Positions 46,839 to 57,852 of a stretch of DNA of 64,000 nucleotides are shown in pieces. How positions within the stretch are numbered: position 1 is the stretch's first letter; every line of letters begins with the position of its first letter. The position numbers and the translations under genes were made by a program. Source of the stretch: Apophysomyces variabilis (lineage: Eukaryota > Mucoromycota > Mucoromycetes > Mucorales > Mucoraceae); the NCBI GenBank assembly GCA_002749535.1, contig MZZL01000379.1, positions 124,001 through 188,000 of the forward strand, in the 5' to 3' direction. The notes under the pieces are model-generated. The model did not search any database. It was not told the origin of the DNA and saw only the letters and a program-made list of their open reading frames with translations.

Positions 46839-47729
46839 CTATCTGTCCATATGGAGTATCCGTTCATGACACAGTTGCTGAATCGCCAAAGCGCATGAAT
46901 GTTTCTTCGCGATATCTTTTGATCGATGCCAGGTGGGTTGATCAATATGAATGGGCGGCATAGGGCCACGGTTCACCCTCAATTCACAGAAGAAGGATGG
47001 TTGTCTACCCTGATGTTTTTCATGGAAGTCTAGCTCTGCCGGCTCCCAGCCCATCTTTTGGATAACTTCGTTCAAGATGGCCATGTCGCTCTTTCCTGTC
47101 GGATCAACCAATGGCTTTTTCTTTATCTCGTCCGCATGGGTAGCTATGGAAGTGGATGGCGATGGCCGTGATGACGATTTCTCTGCCGTTGCTGCGTCGC
47201 AATAATGCTGGACAATTTCAGCAATGGCTTGTCTCGCACATTCGTTCTGTGCTTCTTGAGGATCGGCAAGGCTACATCCAAATCGGCGACCAGCAACAGA
47301 TGCCAATGTCACCAAAGAGCCGTCTAATCTGATCCGGTCATACTGTGCCGGTTCACATCGTAAGATGCCTGTCAGTTCATTTAACAGAATAGGGTAAATA
47401 GCAGTTGAATGAGGTGCATTTTGCCTTGCTTGTAGCGACGCCGACAGCCAGATTTTGATAATTCCGAGCATGTCGTTTTGTGAAGGGGGACGTTCTCGGC
47501 GGTTAGGAAGATTCATGTTGAGTTCGCCAAATGCGATAGCGGACACGCATTCCTTGGCATCTTTTTTTGATCGGAAGGGTTGTGGATTGGTAAATGTGTG
47601 ACGGAGAACTTCTACCGTGGCAAAGAAACCGTCATGGGTTTCCTTAAACTCGTACGTAACCTTGGGATCCCACCGCAGAATCGTAGCCGCACGTTGGGCC
47701 TGAGTATGAAGAAGCTGTACATAAGCCAT
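46839..47729 (-). CDS. Protein with double-stranded-RNA-binding-like domains
   Basis: Single exon, 296 residues. Three segments have an alpha-beta-beta-beta-alpha pattern like a dsRBD. One is residues ~1-75 (HTQAQRAATILRWDPKVTYE to SKKDAKECVSAIAFGEL). The second is residues ~110-180, ending PQEAQNECARQAIAEIVQHY. The third is residues ~215-295 (ILNEVIQKMGWEPAELDF to SKDIAKKHSCALAIQQLCHE). The final helix in each carries the Lys/Ala-rich pattern of dsRBDs, though the KKxAK motif is weak. A role in RNA binding is inference from this pattern. It ends 199 bp after the TAM41 stop, convergent with it. Confidence 0.7.
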   Translation of the reverse strand: MAYVQLLHTQAQRAATILRWDPKVTYEFKETHDGFFATVEVLRHTFTNPQPFRSKKDAKECVSAIAFGELNMNLPNRRERPPSQNDMLGIIKIWLSASLQARQNAPHSTAIYPILLNELTGILRCEPAQYDRIRLDGSLVTLASVAGRRFGCSLADPQEAQNECARQAIAEIVQHYCDAATAEKSSSRPSPSTSIATHADEIKKKPLVDPTGKSDMAILNEVIQKMGWEPAELDFHEKHQGRQPSFFCELRVNRGPMPPIHIDQPTWHRSKDIAKKHSCALAIQQLCHERILHMDR

Positions 47730-48596
47730 TCTTGAAGTGACTCTTTCGGTGCGTGCAACCGTTCTATCCCACTTAGAGATTCTCTGCGTGTTTTATTCAG
47801 TCTGGAGTATTGTGTCCCGGCGTCTGTGTGAGTCCTTCAAACGATAAAGTCGGGGAAAGTTAAAGAAGACAACAATGACCTCTTTTTTTTTTTTGGTATA
47901 GCACTGATATCATTCGGAAACAAAAAAGACCAACCAATCACTGAAAAGAACAGAATTTCGATATTGTTCGCAGTAAGCAAGCCAAAAAAGGATTGCCAGC
48001 CTAATCCCACATCATGCTACTTCTCTTTCTCTCTCTGAAGCCTGGTTCCCAATAAAACAACAAGTATCCTTCCCGCTTTTCTTTTTAATCAAGATGAAAC
48101 TCTCAAACTTCTATAACGCTTTGTTTAGATACATTCCAACTGATAACCTAGTGGTTGGCTGTTGTAAAAGCTATCAATGTGTGACAGGGTACGCCATAAT
48201 CTATCAGGAGATCTTTTCTCCCTATGAATCACAGATCATTTGCCTCTTGCACACTAGTACTATGAGGATACTATTTTGTTTCATGAGCTAACTGCATCAG
48301 TGGATTGGGATGAACAAGAGGACAAAGAGTGGAAAGGTCCAATGCATGATCCATATTCTTGACGATTAGTATTATATTTTGTTTCATCTTACTATATGAG
48401 TTATAATACTGTATGATACCGAAGAAAGAAATGTCAGGATAATCAGTAGGATAAGTGGAGCGGATAGATAAACCATACCAAGGCCCATGGTACGTCTATG
48501 TGGCGCATATTAAACAAGAGAATCCCTCCCTATATGGCAAAAGTACACAAAAACCCGAGACAAACTCCGTCGCAAGAGGAGAGAGCTTCCACACAT
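47730..48596. other. Divergent promoter region
   Basis: Between the dsRBD-like gene (minus) and the hydrolase gene (plus). No reliable coding sequence; the 65-codon frame 48094-48291 has no protein-like features. Confidence 0.45.
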
Positions 48597-49472
48597 ATGC
48601 CTACAACAAGCATTCAGCTAGTGTCAAGACTGGATCAGACCGAGATCGAAATAAAACTGACTGACGACGCAGCCGAGAGAGCTAATGTTGCCGGTGTCAT
48701 CATTGCCCATCCCTATGGTCCTTTGGGTAACTAGGCATGCATTGCTTATTTTGCGGACATCTTTCTCATGTCCCATTTCAGGAGGCAACATACAGAATAA
48801 CGTAGTTATAGCCTTGCATAAGTTCTTTAGCACGCGAGGATATATTACAGTCAGTTTGAATTTTCGGTATTTTTCTTTTCTGCGACTTTTAGCTTTGTTG
48901 GGTTAATCGTTAGCCAAACTACTGTTATCTCTCTCTTCCTCTGTTCAGAGGCTGTGGGCAATCCAAAGGAAAGACGAGTTGGACGGGCATAGCTGAACGA
49001 GAAGACTACCTGACAGTAGTGGACTATATGACCGAGAAATATCCAACATTGTCGCGACTTATTCTCTGCGTAATGTCCAAAATCTTTAAACTGGAGTTTC
49101 ACGTTACTCAGTCGTTTTTTGCAGGGCTATTCCTACGGCGGTATGATCGCATCCTCCATTCGGCCGACCAATATCCGCTGCTCCCATTTGTTGATTAGCT
49201 ATCCATTAAGTGTTGTGTGGATGCTGGCCACCACGAAATACAATTACTTTAAAAATGAAGCCAGGAGGCTCCTGCAAGACCAAGAAGAAGATTGTCTCGT
49301 TGTATTCGGAGATAGCGATCAATTTACCAGTGCTGCATCGTATCAAAAGTGGCTTAAAGCGGTGACGAGCGAACGAGTCAGCCATGTTCTCATAAGCAAT
49401 GCAGACCATTTTTGGTTTAATGATGAATACAAATTGATTGCCGAAATCGAAAGATGGCTAGAGAGGAAATGA
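48597..49472 (+). CDS. Alpha/beta-hydrolase fold protein
   Basis: A small hydrolase of unknown substrate. Exons 48597-48726, 48782-48866, 48949-49069 and 49125-49472 total 684 nt, 227 residues. Visible: VIIAHPYGPLGG (oxyanion HP-x-G turn); YITVSLNFRGCGQSKG; the nucleophile elbow LCGYSYGGM with Ser in G-x-S-x-G (formed across the third intron); DCLVVFGDSDQFTSAASYQ with the acid Asp; and ISNADHFWFND with the catalytic His. The triad is therefore complete. Earlier in-frame ATGs at 48498 and 48528 could extend the N-terminus. It resembles small fungal/plant alpha/beta hydrolases annotated only by fold. Confidence 0.9.
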
Positions 49473-49924
49473 ACGAACAAAACGAGATAGAAGCTAGAAA
49501 AAAAATCCTTGTATGCTTCATACCGCAAGAAGCTGGAAGAGGTTCTCATTGACTATACTATATTTTTTATGGCCAAATAAAAGGAATATCTGTTAATTTC
49601 ATATGCCATGCCTTCTATGACTATGCACAGGGCAGTCGTTGAGTCGAATCAAGTTATGAACCAAAGAAACCAACCTGCTAACGATGCTTAATTCATTGGA
49701 CGATGACCAGCTGCACCCTAAAAGACTCTCAATTACCTTATAGGAGATGATAAGGAAAGAGGACGGGATAACCCGCGTTTTCCCTTGAACACTGTCAGCG
49801 GATCCGGTCTTCTTTTGTCCTGCCCACGGACGGGTTTGAAACTCCTGAATCCTTGACTGGCTTTCTTACCAAAAGAGGCATTTTTCTGTTTGTCGATTGT
49901 CAGTTTTTCCCCGTTTCGTTTGCT
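49473..49924. other. Intergenic between hydrolase and Ctf4
   Basis: Promoter region of the Ctf4 gene; nothing else seen. Confidence 0.5.
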
Positions 49925-52900
49925 ATGGCTGATATCGATCTTGAGCCGCGATTTGCACACACGGTGGGCCCAACTGTATGCGCTTACAGCGCCAACGGAA
50001 GGTACCTGGGTGTCTTTTTGTATTAGCGAGGACCTGACGATGGAATGCGTTTGCAGTCATCTAATTACAGGTGGAGGCGACTCAGTTGTTCGCGTTTTCG
50101 ACGCGTCGCCGGACAAGCGAGACGGCGAATCCAAAGTAATTGACCAACACAGCGAAACCGTTCGGTGCATTGCTGTTCATGTACGTTTCCATCCAGAACT
50201 GCCCACTGTACCTTTTGATTCACCTTTCTTAGAAAGGTAATTTTGCCACAGCTGGTGACGATGGTGTCGTAGCCGTATTTCGAGGGGAAAATGCAAGCTT
50301 CGAGAAACTGTTGGTTCGCAGTGCTGTGCCGGTACGATGTTTAGCATACAACCACACCGGAACCAAAATGGCGATCGCTGCAGAGTAATGAGTAGACATA
50401 GATAGTTTAGCATCTTGCTAACGACTTCCACAGCGAAGAAATCATTCGCGTAGTTTTGATCCAGGATATCTCCAAAGTTGTTACGTTGAGAGGCCACACT
50501 AAAGCTGCTAGAAGTGTCGCATTCGATCCTTTGGGTGGTTACTTGGTATGTGCTTTAGACCTGAGACAGCAAGGTGCACACTCATGAATGAATTGGTTAA
50601 ACTGAATGAACGATCCATTAGATTTCATCTGGATGTGATGGCGATGTACGTATATGGGATGTTGAACCTACCGAAGGAGAATCTCGCTGTGTCCAGACGT
50701 TATCATCCATCACCAAAGCAATCTTACCTGACTCAATGCTACGATTAACGGTAGCCTGGAAGCCCGACGGTTCAGCCTTTGCTTTTCCAGGAAAGAACGG
50801 AGGTTTGCATAAAAGGTCGTAAGGATGGCAATGTACCGACTAAGAATTTTTTTTTGATTCAGTGATCCACATCTATTCCAGAACGATATGGAAAGAGGCC
50901 TATACATTGGCAAATGGTCACATCGATGTAAGTATGGAGTATGAACGATTGCATTAGAAAGGCTCTCTTATGCCTGGATAGGATGTCATTACGATTGCTT
51001 GGTCGCCTAACGGGCATTATCTTGCTTCTACGGGCGTCGATAATCAACTGATCATTTGGAGCGCATCAAAACGATCCATTGTACGTAGATATTATACAGC
51101 TGTCCAGTGCACCGGAGTGGCATGGCATCCAATGTCTAACGAGTTGACGTTCGTAAGTATGCACTTTTGCACGTTGATACGCAATCCTAACAAGTTTAAT
51201 AGGCAGATGCGGACGGAATGTTTACCATATGGGAGGATGTCATCCCTCTAGATCAGGGTTTTGAGCATCCAGCACAAAATTTGCTGCGGATCTCAAATAA
51301 AGAACTTGAAAGCCTTTTTGAAGACGAAGAAGATGATATGGGTCATGAAGAGCCCATAGAAAGACGAACTACGAACGAAGCGAGGGAAGAAATGACGGAA
51401 GATGACATGGATATGGCATCGGAAATCGATGATTTTGTAGTTGACGACGATGGTGCGGGATACGCAGAAACAAGCATCACTCGCGGACGGCATTCGCGTG
51501 CGCCTGCTAATTCTCGCGGTATGTGTTTACATACGTAAAGGAAAAGCAAAGTGTTTTAATGATAAACTAGAACGTGCATTGCATATTACTACTGTCCCAC
51601 GATTTCAACCTGGGTCAACTCCTTTCAAAGATACAGATGGTGGCCACTCAGTAGTCCCTCGAGAAGGAGCCCGGCGTTACCTTGCCTTTAACCTAGTTGG
51701 TGTGATATACACTATTTTCCAGGGCACTCATTCAATCATAAATGTCGAATTTCACGACCAATCTCAGCATCGAAACTTCCACTTCACAGATTACTTGAAC
51801 TACACGATGGGTTCTCTTGGTGAAAAGGGAGCTGTATTTGCTGTGGAGAGTACCAACAGCCAGAAAAAGCAGATCGAAGTGGAAGAAGAAGAAGAGAGCG
51901 AGGAAGATCATGTGATAGAACGCGAAAAACCAAAAGATTCCTTGTCGTTACTGCATTACAGACCATTAAGTAACTGGACCAATAATTCAGAATGGACCGT
52001 TCAATTGCCCAAAGGAGAGAATGTATTAAGTAAGTTGCCAGATGTAGAAATTGGCCGAGCAACTGACAGATTTATAGGCGTTGCGATCAACAACGTTTCG
52101 GTGATCGCTGTTACTTCTGCCAACTACGTACGTATATTTTCCCTGGCAGGCATTCAACGACATATATTTCGCATGGATGGTGTGGTTACAGCAGTAGGGG
52201 CTGCAGACCTCGCATTTTTTGTATACTCTGTTGGGCCATATCTGAAAGGTATGAAAATTATGTTCGTCATGGCTTTAGCTTATTCCTTTCGCAGATCAAT
52301 GCAATCTGGAATTTCTTTTGATGAACACAGATACATGTGAGATTCTGCAAAAAGACAAAGTCCCATTATCGAAAGATAGCAAGCTTATTTGGGCAGGGTT
52401 TTCCGAAACAACGGTAAATTATTCATGATGTATTTGCTTTTGCTTAACAGCAGTTAAACAGCAACCAGCTATTTATGATTCGAAAAGCATCATGTGCGTA
52501 CTCCATAGACAACGAAGACCTGGTCAAGCAGCTTGGGTTCCTGTATTCGATGGTGAAGCGATTGCGGATGCTAGAGAGAAATCGGAGAGATACTGGCCAG
52601 TTGGATTGCTGAGAGATCGTATCATGTGTTTAATCTTGAGAGTATGTCACTAGAGGATAAAGTTAAAACTAATGCTGTATCACAGGGAAACAATGAGTAT
52701 CCGTTCTTCCCTCGACCAGCCGTGAGTGATATCGAACTACAGATGCCAACCTTAGAAAACCACACTGACAGTGGAAAGCTGGAAGAGCAGTAAGTCCAAT
52801 GCGCACCATAGATAGTCTTAACAATCAAGCTAGATATCTCCGTACGCACATCATGACTTTGCATGAACGGGATGAAGCTGAAGCAACTGGCACTGAAGAT

Positions 52901-53515
52901 GAATACTTTAGAGAATTTAGTAAAGCTGATATGGACATGGATAAAGCTTTGCTTCAGCTCATCCAGGTACGTAAGGACGGAAAAATAAGATTGATCTAAT
53001 GAAATCTGTTCTTTAGCTTGCTTGTAAAGCGGATAAAGTACAGCGGGCTCTGGATCTGGCATCTGCTTTACATTCCTCACGATCGGTCGATGCAGCCATT
53101 AAAATCGCTTCATTTCATCATATAACGAACCTAGCGGAACGTTTTACTCGCATCAAAGAGGTTTGTAGTCATTATCTACCTGAACAGCTTATAATAGAGT
53201 CTTAGTTAAAATTCATGGGCGAGAGAGACACCTTGCTTCGGTCAGTCTCTTTAGCTGAGAGTCAAGCATCTAGACCAAGGTATTTTGTATATATTATGAT
53301 CGCTTTGCGTTACTGACTGCGAGATTTGTAGGATTTACGAGTCTTCACAGCAATCGCTCTCAAGTGACCTCGCCTTTATTGACCGTGTACAGCCTACACG
53401 TCTACGCAAACGCAGCAGCATTGATGAACCCATGGATGAGGATGACTATGAAGAGGATAATGTATTACCCACTTCTAAACGAACAAGACCTGATAACCCA
53501 TTCCGTATATCATGA
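49925..53515 (+). CDS. Ctf4/AND-1/Mcl1 replisome adaptor (WD40 plus SepB domain)
   Basis: A nuclear trimeric hub that tethers polymerase alpha-primase and other clients to the CMG helicase and supports sister-chromatid cohesion. It starts at ATG 49925 (MADIDLEPRFAHTVGPT) and ends at TGA 53513-53515 after KRTRPDNPFRIS, with many short introns. WD40 blades: HLITGGGDSVVRVFD; FATAGDDGVVAVFRGE; AARSVAFDPLGGYL; ISSGCDGDVRIWDVEP; ITIAWSPNGHYLAS; and QLIIWSA. A long acidic linker (SLFEDEEDDMG; DDMDMASEIDDFVVDDDGAG) follows. The central SepB-type propeller has RYLAFNLVGVIYTI, INVEFHDQSQHRNFHFTDYL, SEWTVQLPKGENV and RIFSLAGIQRHIF. The C-terminal helical bundle has LACKADKVQRALDLASALHS. Orthologue assignment rests on domain order and the SepB sequence. 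Confidence 0.93.
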
Positions 53516-54063
53516 TCAAGTTGTTCCTAGATTTATTTTCTCCTAATTCTTTTGTACATAAAATGGTCAGAACTCCTTATTGGGTATTTAGTCAGATGTA
53601 GCTAAGGTTTTATTATTGGTTTTTTCAAAAGTTTTTGAAGATTCCACCCAAAATTGTTTGAAGTATCGGAGAGTCAGTTTTTGAAGAATCATCTAATCAA
53701 ACTATGAAAAAACTTCCCCAAGAGTCTCAAAGTATTTTATCAACCGTTTTATTACTAATTCTTCACTGTCCAAGCACAACCTCTCGCTGGGATTAAGTCA
53801 GGAGTACTAAGAAACGGGTTCGTTTTCATACATAAAGTTATAAATACCTAGATAGTCGCTACAATACAACATGAGGGTTGAAAGCACATTATGTTTATAA
53901 ATATTCGATGAAAAAGTCGGACAAATATAAGTGATGTATGAGTACCCAAATCCAGATACCTTATAGCTTCAATAATAAGACAAAGACAAAATAAGTTTGG
54001 AAGCGAAAAGGATTTGAAAAAATATAAGATATTCATAATTTTTATTATAATTCGTAACTACAT
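53516..54063. other. Intergenic, AT-rich
   Basis: No gene. It separates the Ctf4 end from the 3' end of the Crypton relic. Confidence 0.5.
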
Positions 54064-54378
54064 CTAATTGCATTCTTGTTGTCGGATCCACTGCGATAGA
54101 CTATCCAAGGTCTCCCCCATTTCTCTCCTCCTTCTTTCTAGCTCCACTGCAGCTTCTTTCCTTGTGATATTGTTAGCGAGAGATATCCTGCCAAATTCGT
54201 CATAGATAGCATTCCGCCTGCTGAAGTACCGGGACTCCGCTCTATCTTTCCTCCACACCGTCCCGTACTTCTGCTCGAGCTTTTCTACTGGCGGGCCCTG
54301 GCCTATGCCTTCTTCGTAATCCCTCCAAGCATCGGTCACTGTCCGAAGATTTCTGCTCAATGTGTATTGAGTTGGCAA
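54064..54378 (-). CDS. Open C-terminal piece of the relic: GCR1_C domain
   Basis: This 104-codon frame is intact, unlike the rest of the relic. It contains TLSRNLRTVTDAWRDYEEG, PPVEKLEQKYGTVWRKD, SRYFSRRNAIYDEFGRI and a charged C-terminal helix, the pattern of the GCR1_C DNA-binding domain known from yeast Gcr1/Msn1/Hot1. It continues upstream in frame past 54378 (SSSSAAVHSTPTLP), so it was part of a longer protein. Whether it is expressed alone is unknown; most likely it is just the least damaged part of the pseudogene. Confidence 0.5.
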   Translation of the reverse strand: MPTQYTLSRNLRTVTDAWRDYEEGIGQGPPVEKLEQKYGTVWRKDRAESRYFSRRNAIYDEFGRISLANNITRKEAAVELERRRREMGETLDSLSQWIRQQECN

Positions 54379-55740
54379 TGTAGGTGTGCTATGAACGGCG
54401 GCCGAACTGCTCGATCCTTCACATGGATCCTGATGCTCAGCAACAGACTGATCTGGGCGGAGGGAAAGGTAGAAAGGCGATTGGAAAATAGAATTCAGTG
54501 TTTTTCGTGCTGAATATGCCCTTGCTGAACGGTCTGTTTGAGAGTGTTGATGTCCGCCTTCAGACTGTCAAACCCAGACCTAACAAACTCAGTCATATGG
54601 GGCATGCATTGCTCCAACTGGATGCTAACTGGGTTGCTTGTATCGTCGCTTAAATGCGTGGATAGTTTTGCGCGAAGTCCAGATACAGTGATTCATGGAA
54701 CTGGACACTGTTCCGGACATTTAGGTGAGGATACAAGACTTTGAGCAGGACCGAATCCTATTTGTTTAAGGAACAGTTAGCTAAAAACCGTAAATCAGCC
54801 CAAATATCTAACCAACCTGCAGCAGAACGATCCGCAAGTACTTCATTAGATCCAGAAAATTTGGGCTAGCAATGTCACGTTCCAACTCGTGGCGTTTGAA
54901 TTTAGTTCCCCACTCGTCAATTTCGGGGAAGATCAGTCGTTACAATTCCTGAGGAGGTTGCAATGCGGCTCTTGGGTAGCCAGAACGCTCCTGGTCGGGC
55001 GGCATAAAAACCAGCTAGGGCTCGCATGGTCTGTTTTGGCAGGCTGGTAAGATAGCTGCCTATCATTTTCTCTTAACCCTATCGGCCAACCCGTCTCTGT
55101 TGCTTATCGGAGACATCTTCTTCATTGATCTCGCGAAGCGCATTCCCACGGTTGATGTACGTGACCTTCGAAGTAACAATCTCTCCAGCCTCAATCCCTT
55201 CTTTGTATATATACGATTGCACAGTATACGAGATTTCTTTTGTCCTATCAGTCCCTTTCATCATATGGATATCATACCAATTGCTTCTTCGGGCCATGTC
55301 AGGAAATGGCTCGTCTTCGATGTGTCACCGCGAGAAAAAAATAGAAAGGGGCCATAGCCCCAATTGCGCAGGCGTCCATTTCCTTATGCCGCATTACTGC
55401 TCCATACTCCATACGGCCATGTTTGTTTGTCTTTCCGCGGATTAAACATCACAGCCAATGCCACGCACCTGGTGGATCCTTCGTTGGGGTATCCGACCGA
55501 GAAAAAATTCAGAAACTTAATTGACTCGAGTTGCCTAGACTACGAGCCAAAAGGGAAACGGCAAGGCAACAAGTCAAGTTGATCCCCGAGATTAGAGCCG
55601 TTATCACCTAAGAAGTCCGCGATAGATTTGACATTAGCCAAAACAGCTTCTTTCCCTAATCGCACTGGCGATCCGTCTTTCCTTGTTCTTTTCTTGTTTC
55701 CCCGTGAAAGGACAAATTCTTTCAAGAAAAGAAAAATTTT
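54064..55740 (-). pseudogene. Decayed Crypton tyrosine recombinase with GCR1_C-like DNA-binding domain
   Basis: Minus-strand frames follow a Crypton protein from N to C terminus. RKDGSPVRLGKEAVLANVKS (55.7 kb) fits the core-binding domain. FLNFFSVGYPNEGSTRCVAL comes next, then after a shift GKTNKHGRMEYGAVMRHKE (~55.43-55.37 kb). The catalytic-side segment ...QSYIYKEGIEAGEIVTSKVT follows, then EEDVSDKQQRRVGR (box before the active Tyr, ~55.10 kb) and MIGSYLTSLPKQTMRALAGF with the likely nucleophile Tyr (~55.05 kb). After it come YPRAALQPPQEL, a TAA stop where family members carry a sense codon, and RLIFPEIDEW. The C-terminal frame 54378-54064 (VTDAWRDYEEGIGQGPPVEK; ESRYFSRRNAIYDEF) is a GCR1_C domain. 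Several stops and shifts make it a pseudogene. Confidence 0.78.
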
Positions 55741-57349
55741 TTGTCAGTGACGATCAGGCCATCTAAATCTCTTAGTAGCATTTCTACCAATTCATTTGGT
55801 CAATATGAAATGTACGAACCTAATTCCAAAACAGACTTACTTTCCTATTCTTGCATGCCTTGATACGCTCTGCTTGTATTTCTCCGGTTGGTGACTATGT
55901 TTTCTAGCATGACAGATTGGAGCACAACAGCTCACATCAGCATCGCTCCCCAAGTCCCGGTTTATTTTATCACTTAGATTGCACATATACATGATGATGA
56001 TAGAAAATATGGATGTACAGATAAAGTGACGATTAGCGAAACACTAGCCTTTTGTAAGCCTCGTTTACAGTTTTTTCTGCTGCTTGATTCTCCCAAGATA
56101 TTTTAATGCGTACAATGTTTTCTTTTGGGGAGCGTAGAAGGATCTATCAATGACATGCTAATCCTTCAAAAGGCCCCAATGGTTCGATTTCTCTTAATCA
56201 CCGTTACAATTGCTTCTCCCAAATCGACTTTCAGCTTCTTACGGTCCGTTTTGCTGAGTATTTTATTTGAACGACAGCATGTGAATAAAGCACGTTGGGT
56301 GAATAGTTTTTTTGTTAAAAGACCCGTGGAACTAGAAACGAGGCACGGTAAGAGTAGGTAATAATTGGTGTGTTCAGATATGACCGTCTGTTTCGCTGAG
56401 TAACAACCTACACGGGAACGGAGCATATTGATATTTTCTTTTCATTTTCAAAGAAGCCGCGAAACGAAGAAAATGAGACAAAGCAGGATAGGTGGAATTA
56501 GTTACTTAGCTAAATGACAACGCACGAGCTATTTTCTATTGGATGTATTCCACACCAAGGGTGCAAATAAAGGTCGGCTGCTACTGCTCTTATGTTTGGC
56601 CGTTGTTATCGGAAACTACAGCTGGGTCTCATCGTTCTGAGACTGCGTGCCTGACGTACACGATGTATTACGCTCATTTGGAAGGAGTTGGGTGTTAATA
56701 CATGTCCATTTTCACACCCCGCCGCGAGACCCAGGTTGAGACGACTTGAGACTAGTGTACTTTATTTCCAAAAATTAATGTCGCATCTAGCAAATTCACT
56801 TGGTGAATTTCGGAAACTGGGCTTGACGCTAACAAATTACATTAATTGTCGTGTTATAAGAGTTGGAATTGACCAATGTTTACATACCTGTCATAAAACT
56901 GACGACGCCACACCCATCTCCCCGCCAAGTGAATGCAAGATGCATATATAAATTTCAATTCCAAAGGCCTGCGACTTTGATTTTCGTAGTTTGCGAAATT
57001 GTTTTTGGGAGATACTGTATCAGTAGACAGACTAAAGAGGGAGACTCTTCCCGGTCTTAGTTAAGCCATACAAACGGTCATTTCGTAGTTGAGCCGAGTG
57101 CACAGAGTCTAACGAAGGTAGATATCTTTCTCGAGAGTCTGACTTGAAGTAGTCTCCTGTCAACATTCTCAAAAAGAATTTATAGTTTGTCTAATACGAT
57201 CCCAACTCGTCTCAGTAACAAGGCCACGGCATTTCTTTGTAAGTCGCCTAATTTTTAATCCCAGATCGTCCAATAGAATTTAACATACTGTATAAAAAGC
57301 GCTGGGTCTCCTCGTGCTTGGCCTTACACATCTCTTTCTTTGTCACATA
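55741..57349. other. Gene-free stretch before tropomyosin
   Basis: 1.6 kb without a supportable gene; it includes the tropomyosin promoter and leader. The 78- and 86-codon frames around 56125-56426 oppose each other and neither is convincing. Confidence 0.45.
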
Positions 57350-57852
57350 ATGGAAAAGTTCAAGGAGGTAAACATTTATAAGGCTGCAATAATGAGCTGT
57401 TATTCAGTTTCTACAATAAACAGAAACTCGCAACTCTTCGCAAAGAAGTCGAAACGGCAAACGAGCGAACACAGGAACTCGAGGCTAAGGTCGATCAGCT
57501 GAAGACCAGCCATGACCAGAAAGATGAGGAACTCAGCTCGCTGCAATCTCGTGCCAAACTGTTGGAAGAACAGTTGGAAAAAGCTGAGGCTGACTTGAAA
57601 GAAGCCAACGAAAAGTAAGTGCTCTGGAAAGAGGAAAAGAGATACGGGCCTTATGATAGTCTTTGCTTACATGCGATTTTTTCTTTCAGCTACCGCGAAG
57701 CCGATCTGCGCGCTGAACAGCAAGGAAAGAAGGCCATTAAGCTTAAGCAGGAAATCGAAGTCTGGGATAAGAAGAATGCAGAACTCGAGAAGAAATACGA
57801 TGAAGTCAAGGCTGAGCTGGATGAGTTCGAAAAGCAGTTGGATGGCGTCTAA
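57350..57852 (+). CDS. Tropomyosin, short form (123 residues)
   Basis: An actin-binding parallel coiled coil that decorates formin-made actin cables. Exons 57350-57367, 57424-57614 and 57690-57852 total 372 nt, 123 residues. The protein starts MEKFKEKLATLRKEVETANE and keeps an unbroken heptad pattern (ERTQELEAKVDQLKTSHDQK; SRAKLLEEQLEKAEADLKEA; KQEIEVWDKKNAELEKKYDE) to the end, EFEKQLDGV. The pattern and the NAELEKKYDEV-type C-terminus match fungal tropomyosins, but the best-known ones have about 161 residues; this is shorter by roughly one 40-residue actin-spanning repeat. An unseen alternative exon cannot be excluded. Confidence 0.9.

Noticed and set aside
51441..52340. 299-codon frame read as a separate gene
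   Set aside because: It is the SepB-domain region of Ctf4 read through introns at its two ends; it belongs to the gene at 49925-53515.
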